Of a stretch of DNA of 64,000 bases, positions 46,720 through 55,490 are shown piece by piece (the first letter of the stretch is position 1; each line of letters opens with the position of its first letter). Position numbers and translations under genes: made by a program. The notes below the pieces were generated by a model, which saw nothing but the letters and a program-made list of their open reading frames with translations, was not told the origin of the DNA and did not search any database. Origin of the DNA: Onstottus_B arcticum (GTDB lineage: Bacteria; Acidobacteriota; Blastocatellia; UBA7656); contig JBBPIE010000024.1 of assembly GCA_038040485.1 (NCBI GenBank), positions 1-64,000 of the forward strand, in the 5' to 3' direction.

Positions 46720-46843
46720 CTTCGTTGACCGATTCGATTAGAGCAAACGCGCAAGCGGAGCGTCAAGGATGAGGCCGAAAGCCGTGCGTCTCGCTTAGTC
46801 ATTCCCTGTTTGTTAGCATTCCCCCGTCACGGAGGAGCCTTGT

Positions 46844-48565
46844 GTGACGACTGAAACTGAAAGACCACGGCAGAATAGAAACCTGCCCGAGGCAGTCACC
46901 GGTCGGCAGGTCTTGCTGGTCCTTGCAGGGCTCTTCCTGCTGAACCTGATGCTTCGGATTTTCTACCTCCGATTCGATTTCGTGAGCGGCGACGAGGGCG
47001 TAAGAGCGCTGAGCGCAGCACGCATACTGGACGGCGTGCGTCTGTACGCAGACGTGGTGATCGATAAACCGCCGGGCGCGAGCTTTTTCTACGCAGCCGT
47101 GTTTACGCTGTTCGGCCGCAGTATGAAAGCTCTCCACCTGGCGGCGACGGTTTGGAACTTTGGGACTGCGCTAGTTGTCTACTTTACTGCCGCGCGTTTC
47201 TACGGAAGGCGAACGGCGCTTTGGGCTGGGCTACTGTTCGTCTACTTCAGCACAAATTACTTCACGCAGGACGTGATGGCGGCTAACGATGAGCTTCTTA
47301 TGTCGTTGCCTTATGCCGGGGCGTTCTACTTCTTCATGAAGGCGAGGGCACACCCGCGAACCAGGAAACACGAGCTCGGCGGGCTCATCGCGGCCGGGGT
47401 ATTGACCGGACTTTCAGCGATGTTCAAGCAAGTCGGCGTACTCAACCTGGTGTTCTTTGCGCTCTACGAATGCGGGGCGATTGTGCGCGCTCGAAACATC
47501 AGCGATCGGAGCCTTAAGGTCTTGCTCAGACAGTCGTTTGCCCGGCTCTTTGTGATCGGTTCCGGATTTGCGGCCGTGCTGCTCCTCTTTGTTTTATGGC
47601 TTGCGAAGATCGGCGCGCTCGCTGACTTTTGGCGCAATGGAATCCTTCTGAACAGTTACTATGTTGACGCGGTACCGTGGACTCTGTGGCTGAAATTTTT
47701 TTCAGGACGAGGTTTGGGCTACGTCTTTTTCAACGCATCGATTTGGCTACTTGCGATCTGGGCTGTTGTGCGCGCGCTCGGGGAATCGAGGCTGAAGAGA
47801 CACGATCGTCATGAAACTGAAGCGGAAGAGAACCAATTCCCGGTGTCTGCGCGATTTGAGCCGGCGGTGGCGCTGTGGGCTGCCGTAACGCTTTGCGGAG
47901 TCGCAATAGGCGGCCGATTTTTCGGCCATTACTTCATCCCGGCGTTGCCGGCGCTTTCGCTGCTTGGAGCGCGGGGTGCGCGACTATTGAGTGAAAGACT
48001 AAACGGCTCACCAGTCAAGCTAAGGTGGAAGATGGTGGCCGCCGGACTTGCAGTGTTCTTCACAATAGGTTTGCTTAGATCTCATCATCGGACCGCGGTG
48101 CTGGCTTACGAGACGATCACGCAATCGCGAACTCGCTGGAGCGCCGATTGGGGTATGACCAAACGGCAAGAGGAGGCGAGTGTCATCTCGAAATTTGTGA
48201 CAAGCAAGATTAACCCCGGTGAGCCTTTGTATATCTGGGGCTACGCGCACGACGTGTACTGGCAGACTGGTTGCCGGCCAGCGTCGCGTTACCTGACTCC
48301 GTACTACATCGACGGGCGCTTCGTCGACGCTGAAGCCAGAGTGGATGAATCGGGAGAGGAGTTTCGAAGACAAGCGGCGGCGAATCTGATCGAGGACTTG
48401 CGCCAGGCCCGGCCGCGGCTGATCCTGGACGTCTATTCGAGCCTTCAATCTCTAGCTCAGCCGGAGTTGGTCGGCTTCATACGCTCGAGCTATCGCGACG
48501 CGGGAATCATCGGCCCCAATCCGGAGCGGCCATTTCGGGTCTTCGAACTGATCATCACACCATAG
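46844..48565 (+). CDS. GT-C membrane glycosyltransferase (ArnT/PMT-like)
   Basis: 573 aa, GTG start 6 nt after GGAGGAG. Roughly ten membrane helices. The first loop has the GT-C motif FVSGDEGVRALSAARI (Asp-Glu), then VIDKPPGASFFYAAVFTLFG and DVMAANDELLMSLPYAGAF, typical of glycosyltransferase family 39/83 enzymes using polyprenyl-phosphate sugars. The C-terminal ~150 residues form an extracytoplasmic domain (PLYIWGYAHDVYWQTGCRPAS). It likely transfers a sugar to envelope lipid or protein; the acceptor is unknown. Confidence 0.85.
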   Translation: MTTETERPRQNRNLPEAVTGRQVLLVLAGLFLLNLMLRIFYLRFDFVSGDEGVRALSAARILDGVRLYADVVIDKPPGASFFYAAVFTLFGRSMKALHLAATVWNFGTALVVYFTAARFYGRRTALWAGLLFVYFSTNYFTQDVMAANDELLMSLPYAGAFYFFMKARAHPRTRKHELGGLIAAGVLTGLSAMFKQVGVLNLVFFALYECGAIVRARNISDRSLKVLLRQSFARLFVIGSGFAAVLLLFVLWLAKIGALADFWRNGILLNSYYVDAVPWTLWLKFFSGRGLGYVFFNASIWLLAIWAVVRALGESRLKRHDRHETEAEENQFPVSARFEPAVALWAAVTLCGVAIGGRFFGHYFIPALPALSLLGARGARLLSERLNGSPVKLRWKMVAAGLAVFFTIGLLRSHHRTAVLAYETITQSRTRWSADWGMTKRQEEASVISKFVTSKINPGEPLYIWGYAHDVYWQTGCRPASRYLTPYYIDGRFVDAEARVDESGEEFRRQAAANLIEDLRQARPRLILDVYSSLQSLAQPELVGFIRSSYRDAGIIGPNPERPFRVFELIITP

Positions 48566-48604
48566 CATCGCGGCCCGGAACTGAATCGGCTAACAGATTT
48601 GTTG

Positions 48605-49291
48605 TCAATCCTCGTTGACGCGCGCTGAGATCCACTCGTTGATGAGGGGCAGCGCTTCTCGCGGGAAAACGTGTCCGACAGGAAAGCTCCGAAATTCAAC
48701 TGACCGCGCGCGTCGTGCGATCGCATCTTTGAACGTTCGAGTTCGCTCGAGCGGGTAGAACTCGTCGGTTTCGCCGGCGATTATCAGGACATCGGTTTCG
48801 CTACGCTGGTACTTGTCCTGGTCCCAATCGCCAGGGATTCCGCCGCATACCGCAATCACGCCCCGCACAACGCCCGGGTGAGTGAATGTGAACCGGTAGT
48901 TCAGCGAGACCGATTGCGAGAAAGCGACCAGGAAGATTGCGCGTCGATTCACTGAGTGTTCGGCTTCGGTGTCATTGATGACGGCCAGCAGCGTCTCGTG
49001 ATGAAGCCTCATAGTTTCTTCTGCCTTGTACTGCATCATCCATCCGAAGCCTATCCTGGGTTTGTCAGGCTCGGTCCCGTCGCGGACGAAGAACGAATTC
49101 GGCCCTTGAACCGAAGCGATGATCAAGTCTTCGGAGTTGATCCTTCGCATCAGTGCCATCATCGATTCTTTGTTCCCCTCGTAGCCATGAAAGGCGACGA
49201 CGAGCGGTCTCGGCCGTTCGCCTCCGCCGTCGGGAACGTAGAGGTCGTAGTACAAGTTGACGCTTTGCTGGGTGTATCGTTCGGTTAGCAT
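48605..49291 (-). CDS. Alpha/beta hydrolase, serine esterase-like
   Basis: 228 aa. VVAFHGYEGNKES (oxyanion-hole region), nucleophile elbow FLVAFSQSVSLNY (Ser in FSQS rather than the common GxSxG), Asp in VLIIAGETDEFYPLE, and His in FPVGHVFPREA. It resembles carboxylesterase/phospholipase-type hydrolases (Abhydrolase_2-like). No signal peptide. Divergent from the ketopantoate reductase-like gene with 57 bp between them, so they share a promoter region. Confidence 0.82.
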   Translation of the reverse strand: MLTERYTQQSVNLYYDLYVPDGGGERPRPLVVAFHGYEGNKESMMALMRRINSEDLIIASVQGPNSFFVRDGTEPDKPRIGFGWMMQYKAEETMRLHHETLLAVINDTEAEHSVNRRAIFLVAFSQSVSLNYRFTFTHPGVVRGVIAVCGGIPGDWDQDKYQRSETDVLIIAGETDEFYPLERTRTFKDAIARRARSVEFRSFPVGHVFPREALPLINEWISARVNED

Positions 49292-49348
49292 CTTGAAGTT
49301 CCGTTCTTCCGTGTTGCCTTTAGCCGCAGTGCGATACTATCTGAGGCT

Positions 49349-50425
49349 ATGAGCGATGGGAAGCCGACCAGATATGTGATCTACGGCGCGGGCGCGGTCG
49401 GCAGTACGATTGGCGGCTTGTTGACTCGGGCGGGTTCAAACGTGGTCTGCGTTGCGCGTCCTGCCTATGCCGAGGCGCTACGGCAAGGAGTTGTCCTCAA
49501 CCTGGACGGCCGCAAGACGACGGTGAGGGCTGAAGCCGTCACCGGCATCCGAGATCTCAATCCCGAGGCCGGCGATATTCTCATCATCACAACCAAGTCG
49601 CAGATGACTGCCCCGGTCGTTGACGAACTGGCCGGAGTGTACGACAGCAAACTTCGCGTCGTGTGCTTGCAGAACGGAGTGCGCAACGAAGAAATAGCCG
49701 GGCGGAGGTTCGAGAATGTGTATGCCGGGTTGGTCTTCTTCAGTGCCGTGCAGCTCGAGCCGGGATCAGTCTCGCTTCCGCAGGGCCTCACGGTGGCGAT
49801 TGGTTGCCATCCAAACGGAGTTGACGACACGGCGCGGCAGCTTTGCGAAGAGCTGACACGGGCCGGGTTTGACGCGGTTGCTTCGGCGCACGTGATGTCG
49901 ATGAAGTGGGGAAAGCTAGTCGCGAATCTTAACAACGCGACTCATGCGATCACCGGCTACTGGCTCGAGCGAGGAATGGCAGAGACCGAGATGCGCACGC
50001 TGATGCTGGAAGTGCGCGAAGAGGGTTTGCGCGTGCTTGATGCGGCGGGTATCGCAGTCGAGCCGCCCGCGGGCGAGGCTTCGCCGATACGGATAAGAGA
50101 AATGACCGAGAAGCTGAAGCTGCCGCCGGGCACGTCTCGCAAAGGCGCCGATCTTCCGGAGGAACGGCGGACTTACGCTTCGATGTGGCAGGATCTTGTT
50201 CTGGGCCGCCGATCCAGCGAGGCAGACTACTTGAACGGCGAGATAGTCAAACTTGGCGCCGAGGTTGGGATCGCGACGCCCTACAACTCGGCGCTTCTCG
50301 AGATAGTCAATCGCATGTTCGACGGCAAGCTCAAACCGGGCATCCACACACCGGCCCAGGTTCGCGCGCTAATCAGGACTTCGGCCGGCGAGTGCGTTAT
50401 TGAAGAGGCAACTCCCGTGGCTTAA
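49349..50425 (+). CDS. Ketopantoate reductase-family (PanE/ApbA-like) oxidoreductase
   Basis: 358 aa. The N-terminal Rossmann motif YGAGAVGSTIGGLLTRAG is near residues 9-26; TKSQMT and LQNGVRNEE follow, then the hinge and SMKWGKLVANLNNATHAITG with the catalytic Lys. The C-terminal ApbA helical domain includes YASMWQDLVLGRRSSEADYLNGEIV, the family's SxxxDxxxGRxTExxxLNG signature. Classic PanE reduces 2-dehydropantoate to pantoate with NADPH for CoA synthesis. The protein is longer than E. coli PanE (303 aa), so another 2-oxo acid is possible. Confidence 0.85.
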   Translation: MSDGKPTRYVIYGAGAVGSTIGGLLTRAGSNVVCVARPAYAEALRQGVVLNLDGRKTTVRAEAVTGIRDLNPEAGDILIITTKSQMTAPVVDELAGVYDSKLRVVCLQNGVRNEEIAGRRFENVYAGLVFFSAVQLEPGSVSLPQGLTVAIGCHPNGVDDTARQLCEELTRAGFDAVASAHVMSMKWGKLVANLNNATHAITGYWLERGMAETEMRTLMLEVREEGLRVLDAAGIAVEPPAGEASPIRIREMTEKLKLPPGTSRKGADLPEERRTYASMWQDLVLGRRSSEADYLNGEIVKLGAEVGIATPYNSALLEIVNRMFDGKLKPGIHTPAQVRALIRTSAGECVIEEATPVA

Positions 50426-50516
50426 AGGGATGCAAGCGCGGCTCAAAGTGAAGCTAACCCTGAGGATTCAGTAGTCTCTCGTATCTCCTTGAACCACAAC
50501 ATATTGTATTTTCCGA

Positions 50517-50545
50517 TTGACAGAGGTCTATGTATAGAGTACACT
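50517..50545 (+). promoter_or_regulatory. Sigma70-type promoter for nrdJ
   Basis: Perfect TTGACA (50517-50522), 17-bp spacer and TACACT (50540-50545). Transcription would begin near 50552, giving a leader of about 340 nt. Confidence 0.65.
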
Positions 50546-50551
50546 CCGAAA

Positions 50552-50893
50552 CCGCTACGAAAGAGCAGCAGCCAGGGAAAGCGGGTAGCCCGATTAGCGC
50601 GAGGGGCCCGGAAAGCTATCATCACGGCAAGGTTCGGGCTCGAGATCAGTAGCTGAGTCTCGTCGCAGGAAGTGTCGGCACATCGGCTTGAGGAAGCATC
50701 ACACGCCTCGAGCAGCCAGGCCCTAAAGGGTGAATCGCGAGGGGCCGAGCTGCAAAGACAACCCAAGTCAGCAGGCAGATCATCAGTCCCCGACTAACCC
50801 GGCGAGCGCAGGGGCCGGACGAGCGTCGCTTGAAATCGGCAGGAGCTGCGCAAGCAAATGAATAACAGAATGACGAGCTAAGGAGATTCAAGC
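50552..50893 (+). promoter_or_regulatory. Long nrdJ leader, possibly structured, containing a duplicated element
   Basis: No gene fits in this stretch. Two imperfect copies of one element occur at 50563-50608 and 50710-50746: each has GAGCAGCC-AGG, then AAAG with GGGT, then GCGAGGGGCC. A third, shorter GCGCAGGGGCC is near 50801. B12-dependent reductase genes often carry cobalamin riboswitches; I looked for the B12 box and core and could not fit them. AAGGAG lies before ATG 50894. Regulatory function is inferred from length and repetition. Confidence 0.35.
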
Positions 50894-53599
50894 ATGTCTT
50901 CCCGATCTATCGGCGATATCAACAAGTCCAACGGCTCGACCTCACTTGAAGAAACATTGTCGCCTCTGGTACCTCACGCTGACGTTCGGACATCCGGAGC
51001 GCCTGCTGATAAAAACCAACTCAACGAACTCGGACAGAAGATTTTCCTGGATCGCTACGCTATGAAGGATATGCGCAAGCGAACGCTTGCGGTTGGCGAT
51101 CTGGTAATTGTCTGTGTTGACCCAGCAAGCGGGCAGCGCGAGATCGGAATCGTGAGTTCGATGGACAAGAACGCGGGGGCCGGCGCTGGCAGGGTGACAG
51201 TGGAGTTGCAGGGCGGCGCCAGGATCGAGTGCCTCTCCGAGCACGTCTCGAAGCCAATCGAAACCGAGCCCGAGCAGATGATGGAAAGAGTGGCGCGCGG
51301 AATCGCGGCTGTCGAAGGCGATCAGGCCGACGAGTGGTATCACAAGTTCAGATGGCTGCTTAATGGATGGAAGTTCGTGCCGGCGGGCCGAATACTAACT
51401 GCCGCCGGGTCTGATCAACAGCTCACCTTCTATAATTGCTACGTAGTTCCTTCCCCGAAGGACTCGCGCCTTGGGATCGTCGAAACGCTTTCAAGGATGA
51501 TGGAGATCATGTCGCGCGGCGGCGGCGTTGGGATAAACGTGAGCAGCTTACGGCCGCGTCACGCCTATGTGAAGGGTGTCAATGGGCGCTCTTCAGGATC
51601 GGTTTCATGGGGCGCGCTCTATTCTTTTGTTACCGGACTGATCGAGCAGGGCGGATCGCGGCGCGGAGCGTTGATGCTGATACTCGATTGCTGGCACCCC
51701 GACGTGCTGGAGTTCATCGGCTCAAAGCGCGAAAAGGGCAAGATAGAGAATGCCAACATCTCGGTGGGCATATCCGATCGTTTCATGGACGCGGTGCACG
51801 AGAATGGTGACTGGGACCTCGTGTTTCCCGACTCTTCCGATCCCGACTACGAACAGGCGTGGGATGGAAATCTTGAAAAGTGGATAGCTGCCGGGAAACA
51901 GACCGTGGTGCACAAGACGGTGAAGGCTCGTGAGATATGGGACTCGATCATCGAGTCGGCTTGGACTTCGGCCGAACCCGGTGTGTTCTTTATCGAGCGT
52001 GCAAACAAGATGTCCAACTCGTGGTATTACGACTCTGGCTATCTCGGTTGCACAAACCCATGTGGAGAGCAGCCGCTGCCGGGCTTTGGAGTTTGCAATC
52101 TTGGCGCGATCAACTTGTCGAAGTTTGTCAGCGAGGGGGACGTCGCCTGGGACGATCTGGGCAAAGCGGTGCGCTACGCGGTGCGGTTCCTTGACGACGT
52201 GATCGACGCGACTCCGTACTTCTTTGACGAGAACTATGCTCAGCAGAAGGCGGAAAGGCGAGTCGGCCTGAACACGATGGGACTGGCCGAGATGCTCATC
52301 CGATTGGGCATTCGCTACGGGTCCGAAGAGTCTGTTCAGTTTATCGACCGTCTCTATCGCTTCATCTCGCGAGAGGCTTATCACGCCACGGCGGATATAG
52401 CCTCGGAGAAGGGCCCGTTCGCGATGTTTGACGCCGAGAAGTTCCTTCAGTCGGGCTACATGAAGAACATGCCCGAGGACGTTCGCGAAGCCGTTCGAGA
52501 GAAGGGCGCGCGCAATGTGACCCTGTTGACTCAGGCGCCCAATGGAACGATCGGAACGATGGTCGGGACCTCGACCGGAATCGAGCCATTCTACTTCTGG
52601 AGCTACCTGCGCAAGTCGCGCCTCGGCAAACACGAAGAGCGAGTCAACGTCCTGGAAGAGTGGCAACAGTCTCACCCAGGCGAGCCGCTGCCCGGCTACT
52701 TTGTGACCGCGATGGACCTTGCGCCTGAAGAACACGTCAAGGTTCAAGCAGCGATTCAGCGTTGGGTTGACTCGTCGATCTCCAAGACCTGCAATCTCCC
52801 GAACTCATATACCGTCGAGCAGACTCGCGAGATCTATGAACTGCTGTACCGGTCGGGCTGCAAAGGGGGAACCGTCTATCGTGACGGCTCGCGAGACGTG
52901 CAGGTGCTGAACCTGAAGGAAGAAGACAAGAAAGAGCGAGCGGCTGAGGCTGCAGACTCGGCCGCGCCGCGGGCCGCTGAAGCAGGGGTTGCCGAGACCG
53001 CTGCTTTCTCGTCGTCAAGCGAACTCGTTCAAAGCGAGGTCGGCTGGCAGCCAAAGGTGAGGCCGCGCCCCTACAAACGCCGCGGCAACACTCTTAGCAA
53101 GGCGACGCCCTCTGGAACGGCGCACATCACGATGAACGAAGACGAGGAAGGCCATCCGTTCGAAGTCTTTCTCGAGATCGGCAAGGCCGGCTCGGACATC
53201 AAGGCGATGGCCGAGGCGATGGGCAGGTTGATGTCGTTGATACTGAGGATTGCTTCGCCCGTCTCACCGCTCGAGCGAGTGCGCGAGATCGCCAAACAGA
53301 TTTCCGGCATAGGCGGCGCGCGGTCCTACGGTTTCGGTAAGCGGCGAGTCCTGTCACTGCCCGACGCAGTGGGGCAGGCGCTGGCGGAAAACTACCTCGG
53401 CGTAAGCTCCGGCAACGAAGAAGGCGGCCAAGGCTCGGAAATGGGGGTCGACACCGGGCCGCTCGTGAGCGACACGGCTCAAAAGCACGAAGCGATTTCG
53501 ATGGCCTCGGCGGACCTCTGTCCGACCTGCGGCGACTCGACCTTCGTGCGAATGGAAGGGTGTCAGACTTGTTACGCCTGCGGCTATTCGGAATGCTAG
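50894..53599 (+). CDS. nrdJ: Vitamin B12-dependent (class II) ribonucleoside reductase NrdJ
   Basis: 901 aa; reduces ribonucleotides to deoxyribonucleotides using adenosylcobalamin, independent of oxygen. The N-terminal ~100 residues precede the barrel. Substrate-site and radical-site blocks: GGGVGINVSSLRPR, then NPCGEQPLPGFGVCNLGAIN (active-site Asn, Cys, Glu, Cys) near residues 392-411, and TQAPNGTIGTMVGTSTGIEP near 545. A TSCPD-type domain follows (KQISGIGGARSYGFGKRR). The C-terminus has CPTCGDST and CQTCYACGYSEC, a metal-binding and re-reducing tail. A variable Ala/Glu linker is at ~680-730. No intein. It is the only dNTP-synthesis gene in the window. Confidence 0.96.
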   Translation: MSSRSIGDINKSNGSTSLEETLSPLVPHADVRTSGAPADKNQLNELGQKIFLDRYAMKDMRKRTLAVGDLVIVCVDPASGQREIGIVSSMDKNAGAGAGRVTVELQGGARIECLSEHVSKPIETEPEQMMERVARGIAAVEGDQADEWYHKFRWLLNGWKFVPAGRILTAAGSDQQLTFYNCYVVPSPKDSRLGIVETLSRMMEIMSRGGGVGINVSSLRPRHAYVKGVNGRSSGSVSWGALYSFVTGLIEQGGSRRGALMLILDCWHPDVLEFIGSKREKGKIENANISVGISDRFMDAVHENGDWDLVFPDSSDPDYEQAWDGNLEKWIAAGKQTVVHKTVKAREIWDSIIESAWTSAEPGVFFIERANKMSNSWYYDSGYLGCTNPCGEQPLPGFGVCNLGAINLSKFVSEGDVAWDDLGKAVRYAVRFLDDVIDATPYFFDENYAQQKAERRVGLNTMGLAEMLIRLGIRYGSEESVQFIDRLYRFISREAYHATADIASEKGPFAMFDAEKFLQSGYMKNMPEDVREAVREKGARNVTLLTQAPNGTIGTMVGTSTGIEPFYFWSYLRKSRLGKHEERVNVLEEWQQSHPGEPLPGYFVTAMDLAPEEHVKVQAAIQRWVDSSISKTCNLPNSYTVEQTREIYELLYRSGCKGGTVYRDGSRDVQVLNLKEEDKKERAAEAADSAAPRAAEAGVAETAAFSSSSELVQSEVGWQPKVRPRPYKRRGNTLSKATPSGTAHITMNEDEEGHPFEVFLEIGKAGSDIKAMAEAMGRLMSLILRIASPVSPLERVREIAKQISGIGGARSYGFGKRRVLSLPDAVGQALAENYLGVSSGNEEGGQGSEMGVDTGPLVSDTAQKHEAISMASADLCPTCGDSTFVRMEGCQTCYACGYSEC

Positions 53600-53650
53600 C
53601 TCAAGCCTGAGTTCTCTCTCTGTCGACGCTTCTCTCTGTTGACTCCAATT

Positions 53651-53687
53651 GGGCGGGCTTCAAGGATTGAATGCCCGCCCGTTTTTT
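53651..53687 (+). terminator. Rho-independent terminator after nrdJ
   Basis: GGGCGGGC/GCCCGCCC stem (53651-53658 with 53673-53680) followed by G and six T. Confidence 0.92.
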
Positions 53688-53712
53688 GTCCGGGAGAAAC
53701 ACCGACCGAGAG

Positions 53713-53874
53713 TTAGACGATCTCGGGAGTGTACTTAGGATAAGTCTTGCGGATCTTGTTTTCGATCGCTCGCCGGTCGCTGTCGCTCGCGGCAGTCACG
53801 AGCCTCTTACGAAGCTTCGTTCGTTTCTCGTAGCGCTTTCGTCGGCGCTTGATCTCGCGGTTACGTTCTCTCAT
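53713..53874 (-). CDS. Small highly basic protein (53 aa)
   Basis: Reading the minus strand from ATG at 53874 to TAA at 53713 gives MRERNREIKRRRKRYEKRTK, then LRKRLVTAASDSDRRAIENK, and a tail with IRKTYPKYTPEIV. A GGAG lies about 11 nt before the start. The protein is nearly half Arg/Lys/Glu and should form a long helix; the layout (basic helix, Ala/Asp-rich turn, IxxKIRK, PxYTP tail) resembles small DUF6800-like proteins, which I recall from memory only. It could bind RNA or the ribosome. It is convergent with nrdJ across the terminator. Confidence 0.72.
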   Translation of the reverse strand: MRERNREIKRRRKRYEKRTKLRKRLVTAASDSDRRAIENKIRKTYPKYTPEIV

Positions 53875-54096
53875 CGTTTTTCTTTTCTCCTCAACTTAGG
53901 CTCCGGCGGCGTGTTCTTCAAGAATCAAGAGCCGGAGCCGCAATTCTATCGGCGAGTCGGGGATCGGTCAAACGGACGGTCAAATGTCTGAAAAGAGTTG
54001 TTGCCCCGGCGTGATTGATTTGTGAATTGAGAATTGCGGTCCAGAGAAAATGCTATTGCTCGGCAAAGATTCGAAGCGAGCCGGTCAAGCTGGCAT

Positions 54097-55239
54097 TTAT
54101 CTCAGCATCTGGCCTGCGATCACAAGCTTCTGAATCTCCGAAGTACCCTCGTAGATCCGCAATGCTCGAACGTCGCGATAGAGGTGCTCGACCACCGAGC
54201 CGCGAACCACTCCCGTCCCGCCATGGATTTGAACCGAAGCATCGATGATCCGCTGAGCGGCTTCGGTTGCGAAGAGCTTTGCCATCGCGGCTTCAAGAGT
54301 CACGCGATCCGCGCCCGAGTCCTTCTTCCAAGCCGCGCGATAAACCAGCAAGCGAGCCGCGTCGAGTTCGGTCGCCATCTCCGCAAGCTTCATCTGGGTA
54401 GCTTGATACTCTGCGATGGGCTTGCCGAATTGAACTCGACGCTTTGCGTAACTGATTGCTTCGTCAAGCGCGCGCCACGCAAGTCCGCAAGCCGCCGCGC
54501 CCACCGTCGCGCGAAACGTATCGAGCGTCGTCATCGCAATCTTGAATCCCTGCCCTTCGTCGCCCAGCAGGTTCGTTGCGGGGACGCGACACTCGTTGAA
54601 GCTTATGCGGCCGATCGGGTGCGGCGAGATCAACTCAATCTTCTCTTCGAATCGAAACCCCGGCGCGTCTCGTCCGACGACGAAAGCCGAAATGCCTTTG
54701 CTTCCCTTGGTGAGATCGGTCTTGGCGAACACAGTATAGAAATCCGCAAGCCCGGCGTTCGAGATGAACGTCTTCACACCGTCGATCACGTAGCTCTCGC
54801 CCTCACGTCGCGCGATAGTTTGGATCGCTCCCACGTCCGAGCCCGCTTCGGGTTCGGTGATTGCGAATGCGGCGATCGCTTCGCCCGAGGATACTCGAGG
54901 AAGGATTCGCTGCTTCAACTCGCTCGACCCGGCGAGCGATACCGGAAAGCTTCCGAGTCCTTGCATCGCGAACATAAGGTCGGCAAGCGACGACTCGTAC
55001 GAGAGGTGTTCCCGCACGACGGCAAGCGAGCGCACGTCGAGCGCCGAGGAGCCGGACTCGAAACCTGCAGGTACGGTGTGCGCCAACAGCCCTTCGCGCG
55101 CGAGCGCTTGAACGAGGCTTCGGGCTTGTTGGTCTTCGGTGTCGCCCAGCGTTGCGTATTGGATTAGCTCGCGATTGAACCGATCAACCCGCTCGGCGAG
55201 CTTGGCGTGGTGGTCTTCGAGAAAAGGCGTATTCAACAT
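54097..55239 (-). CDS. Acyl-CoA dehydrogenase
   Basis: 380 aa flavoprotein oxidising acyl-CoA to 2-enoyl-CoA. Blocks: AIAAFAITEPEAGSDVGAI (FAD-binding region near residue 125), FISNAGLADFYTVFAK, and ALDEAISYAKRRVQFGKPIAEYQ. The end is QIHGGTGVVRGSVVEHLYRD then IYEGTSEIQKLVIA with the usual catalytic-base Glu before GTSEIQ. It is transcribed divergently from the class III CoA-transferase gene and is probably the first oxidation step of an acyl-CoA pathway in this cluster. Confidence 0.95.
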   Translation of the reverse strand: MLNTPFLEDHHAKLAERVDRFNRELIQYATLGDTEDQQARSLVQALAREGLLAHTVPAGFESGSSALDVRSLAVVREHLSYESSLADLMFAMQGLGSFPVSLAGSSELKQRILPRVSSGEAIAAFAITEPEAGSDVGAIQTIARREGESYVIDGVKTFISNAGLADFYTVFAKTDLTKGSKGISAFVVGRDAPGFRFEEKIELISPHPIGRISFNECRVPATNLLGDEGQGFKIAMTTLDTFRATVGAAACGLAWRALDEAISYAKRRVQFGKPIAEYQATQMKLAEMATELDAARLLVYRAAWKKDSGADRVTLEAAMAKLFATEAAQRIIDASVQIHGGTGVVRGSVVEHLYRDVRALRIYEGTSEIQKLVIAGQMLR

Positions 55240-55490
55240 ACGCCGATACTAGCTTCCAACTCGATTGGCATCAATTCGAAGACGCTCTCGTTGAATCCCG
55301 GCAAGGTTGAATTAAGCTGTTGCGCACGATAGGATGCTGCGCGCTTCAGGATTCGCAATGGATGAACGCCGGAAAACCAAATGAGATTCCGCCTGAATCG
55401 CACATTTGAGACTTCAACCTTGTGGTCTGAAGTCTTTCCTCGTTCAACTCTGCGTTTGTCTGCGTTCTTCCGCGGCTGCACAGGGGAACC

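Noticed and set aside
50552..50893. Cobalamin or ydaO-type riboswitch
   Set aside because: Isolated similarity (GGGTGAATC) was noted, but the conserved core and B12 box could not be placed, so no family name is given.
53671..53991. 106-codon plus-strand frame after nrdJ
   Set aside because: It starts inside the terminator and lies opposite the 53-aa basic protein, which has the better coding features.
54034..55167. 377-codon plus-strand frame
   Set aside because: Shadow of the acyl-CoA dehydrogenase on the minus strand.
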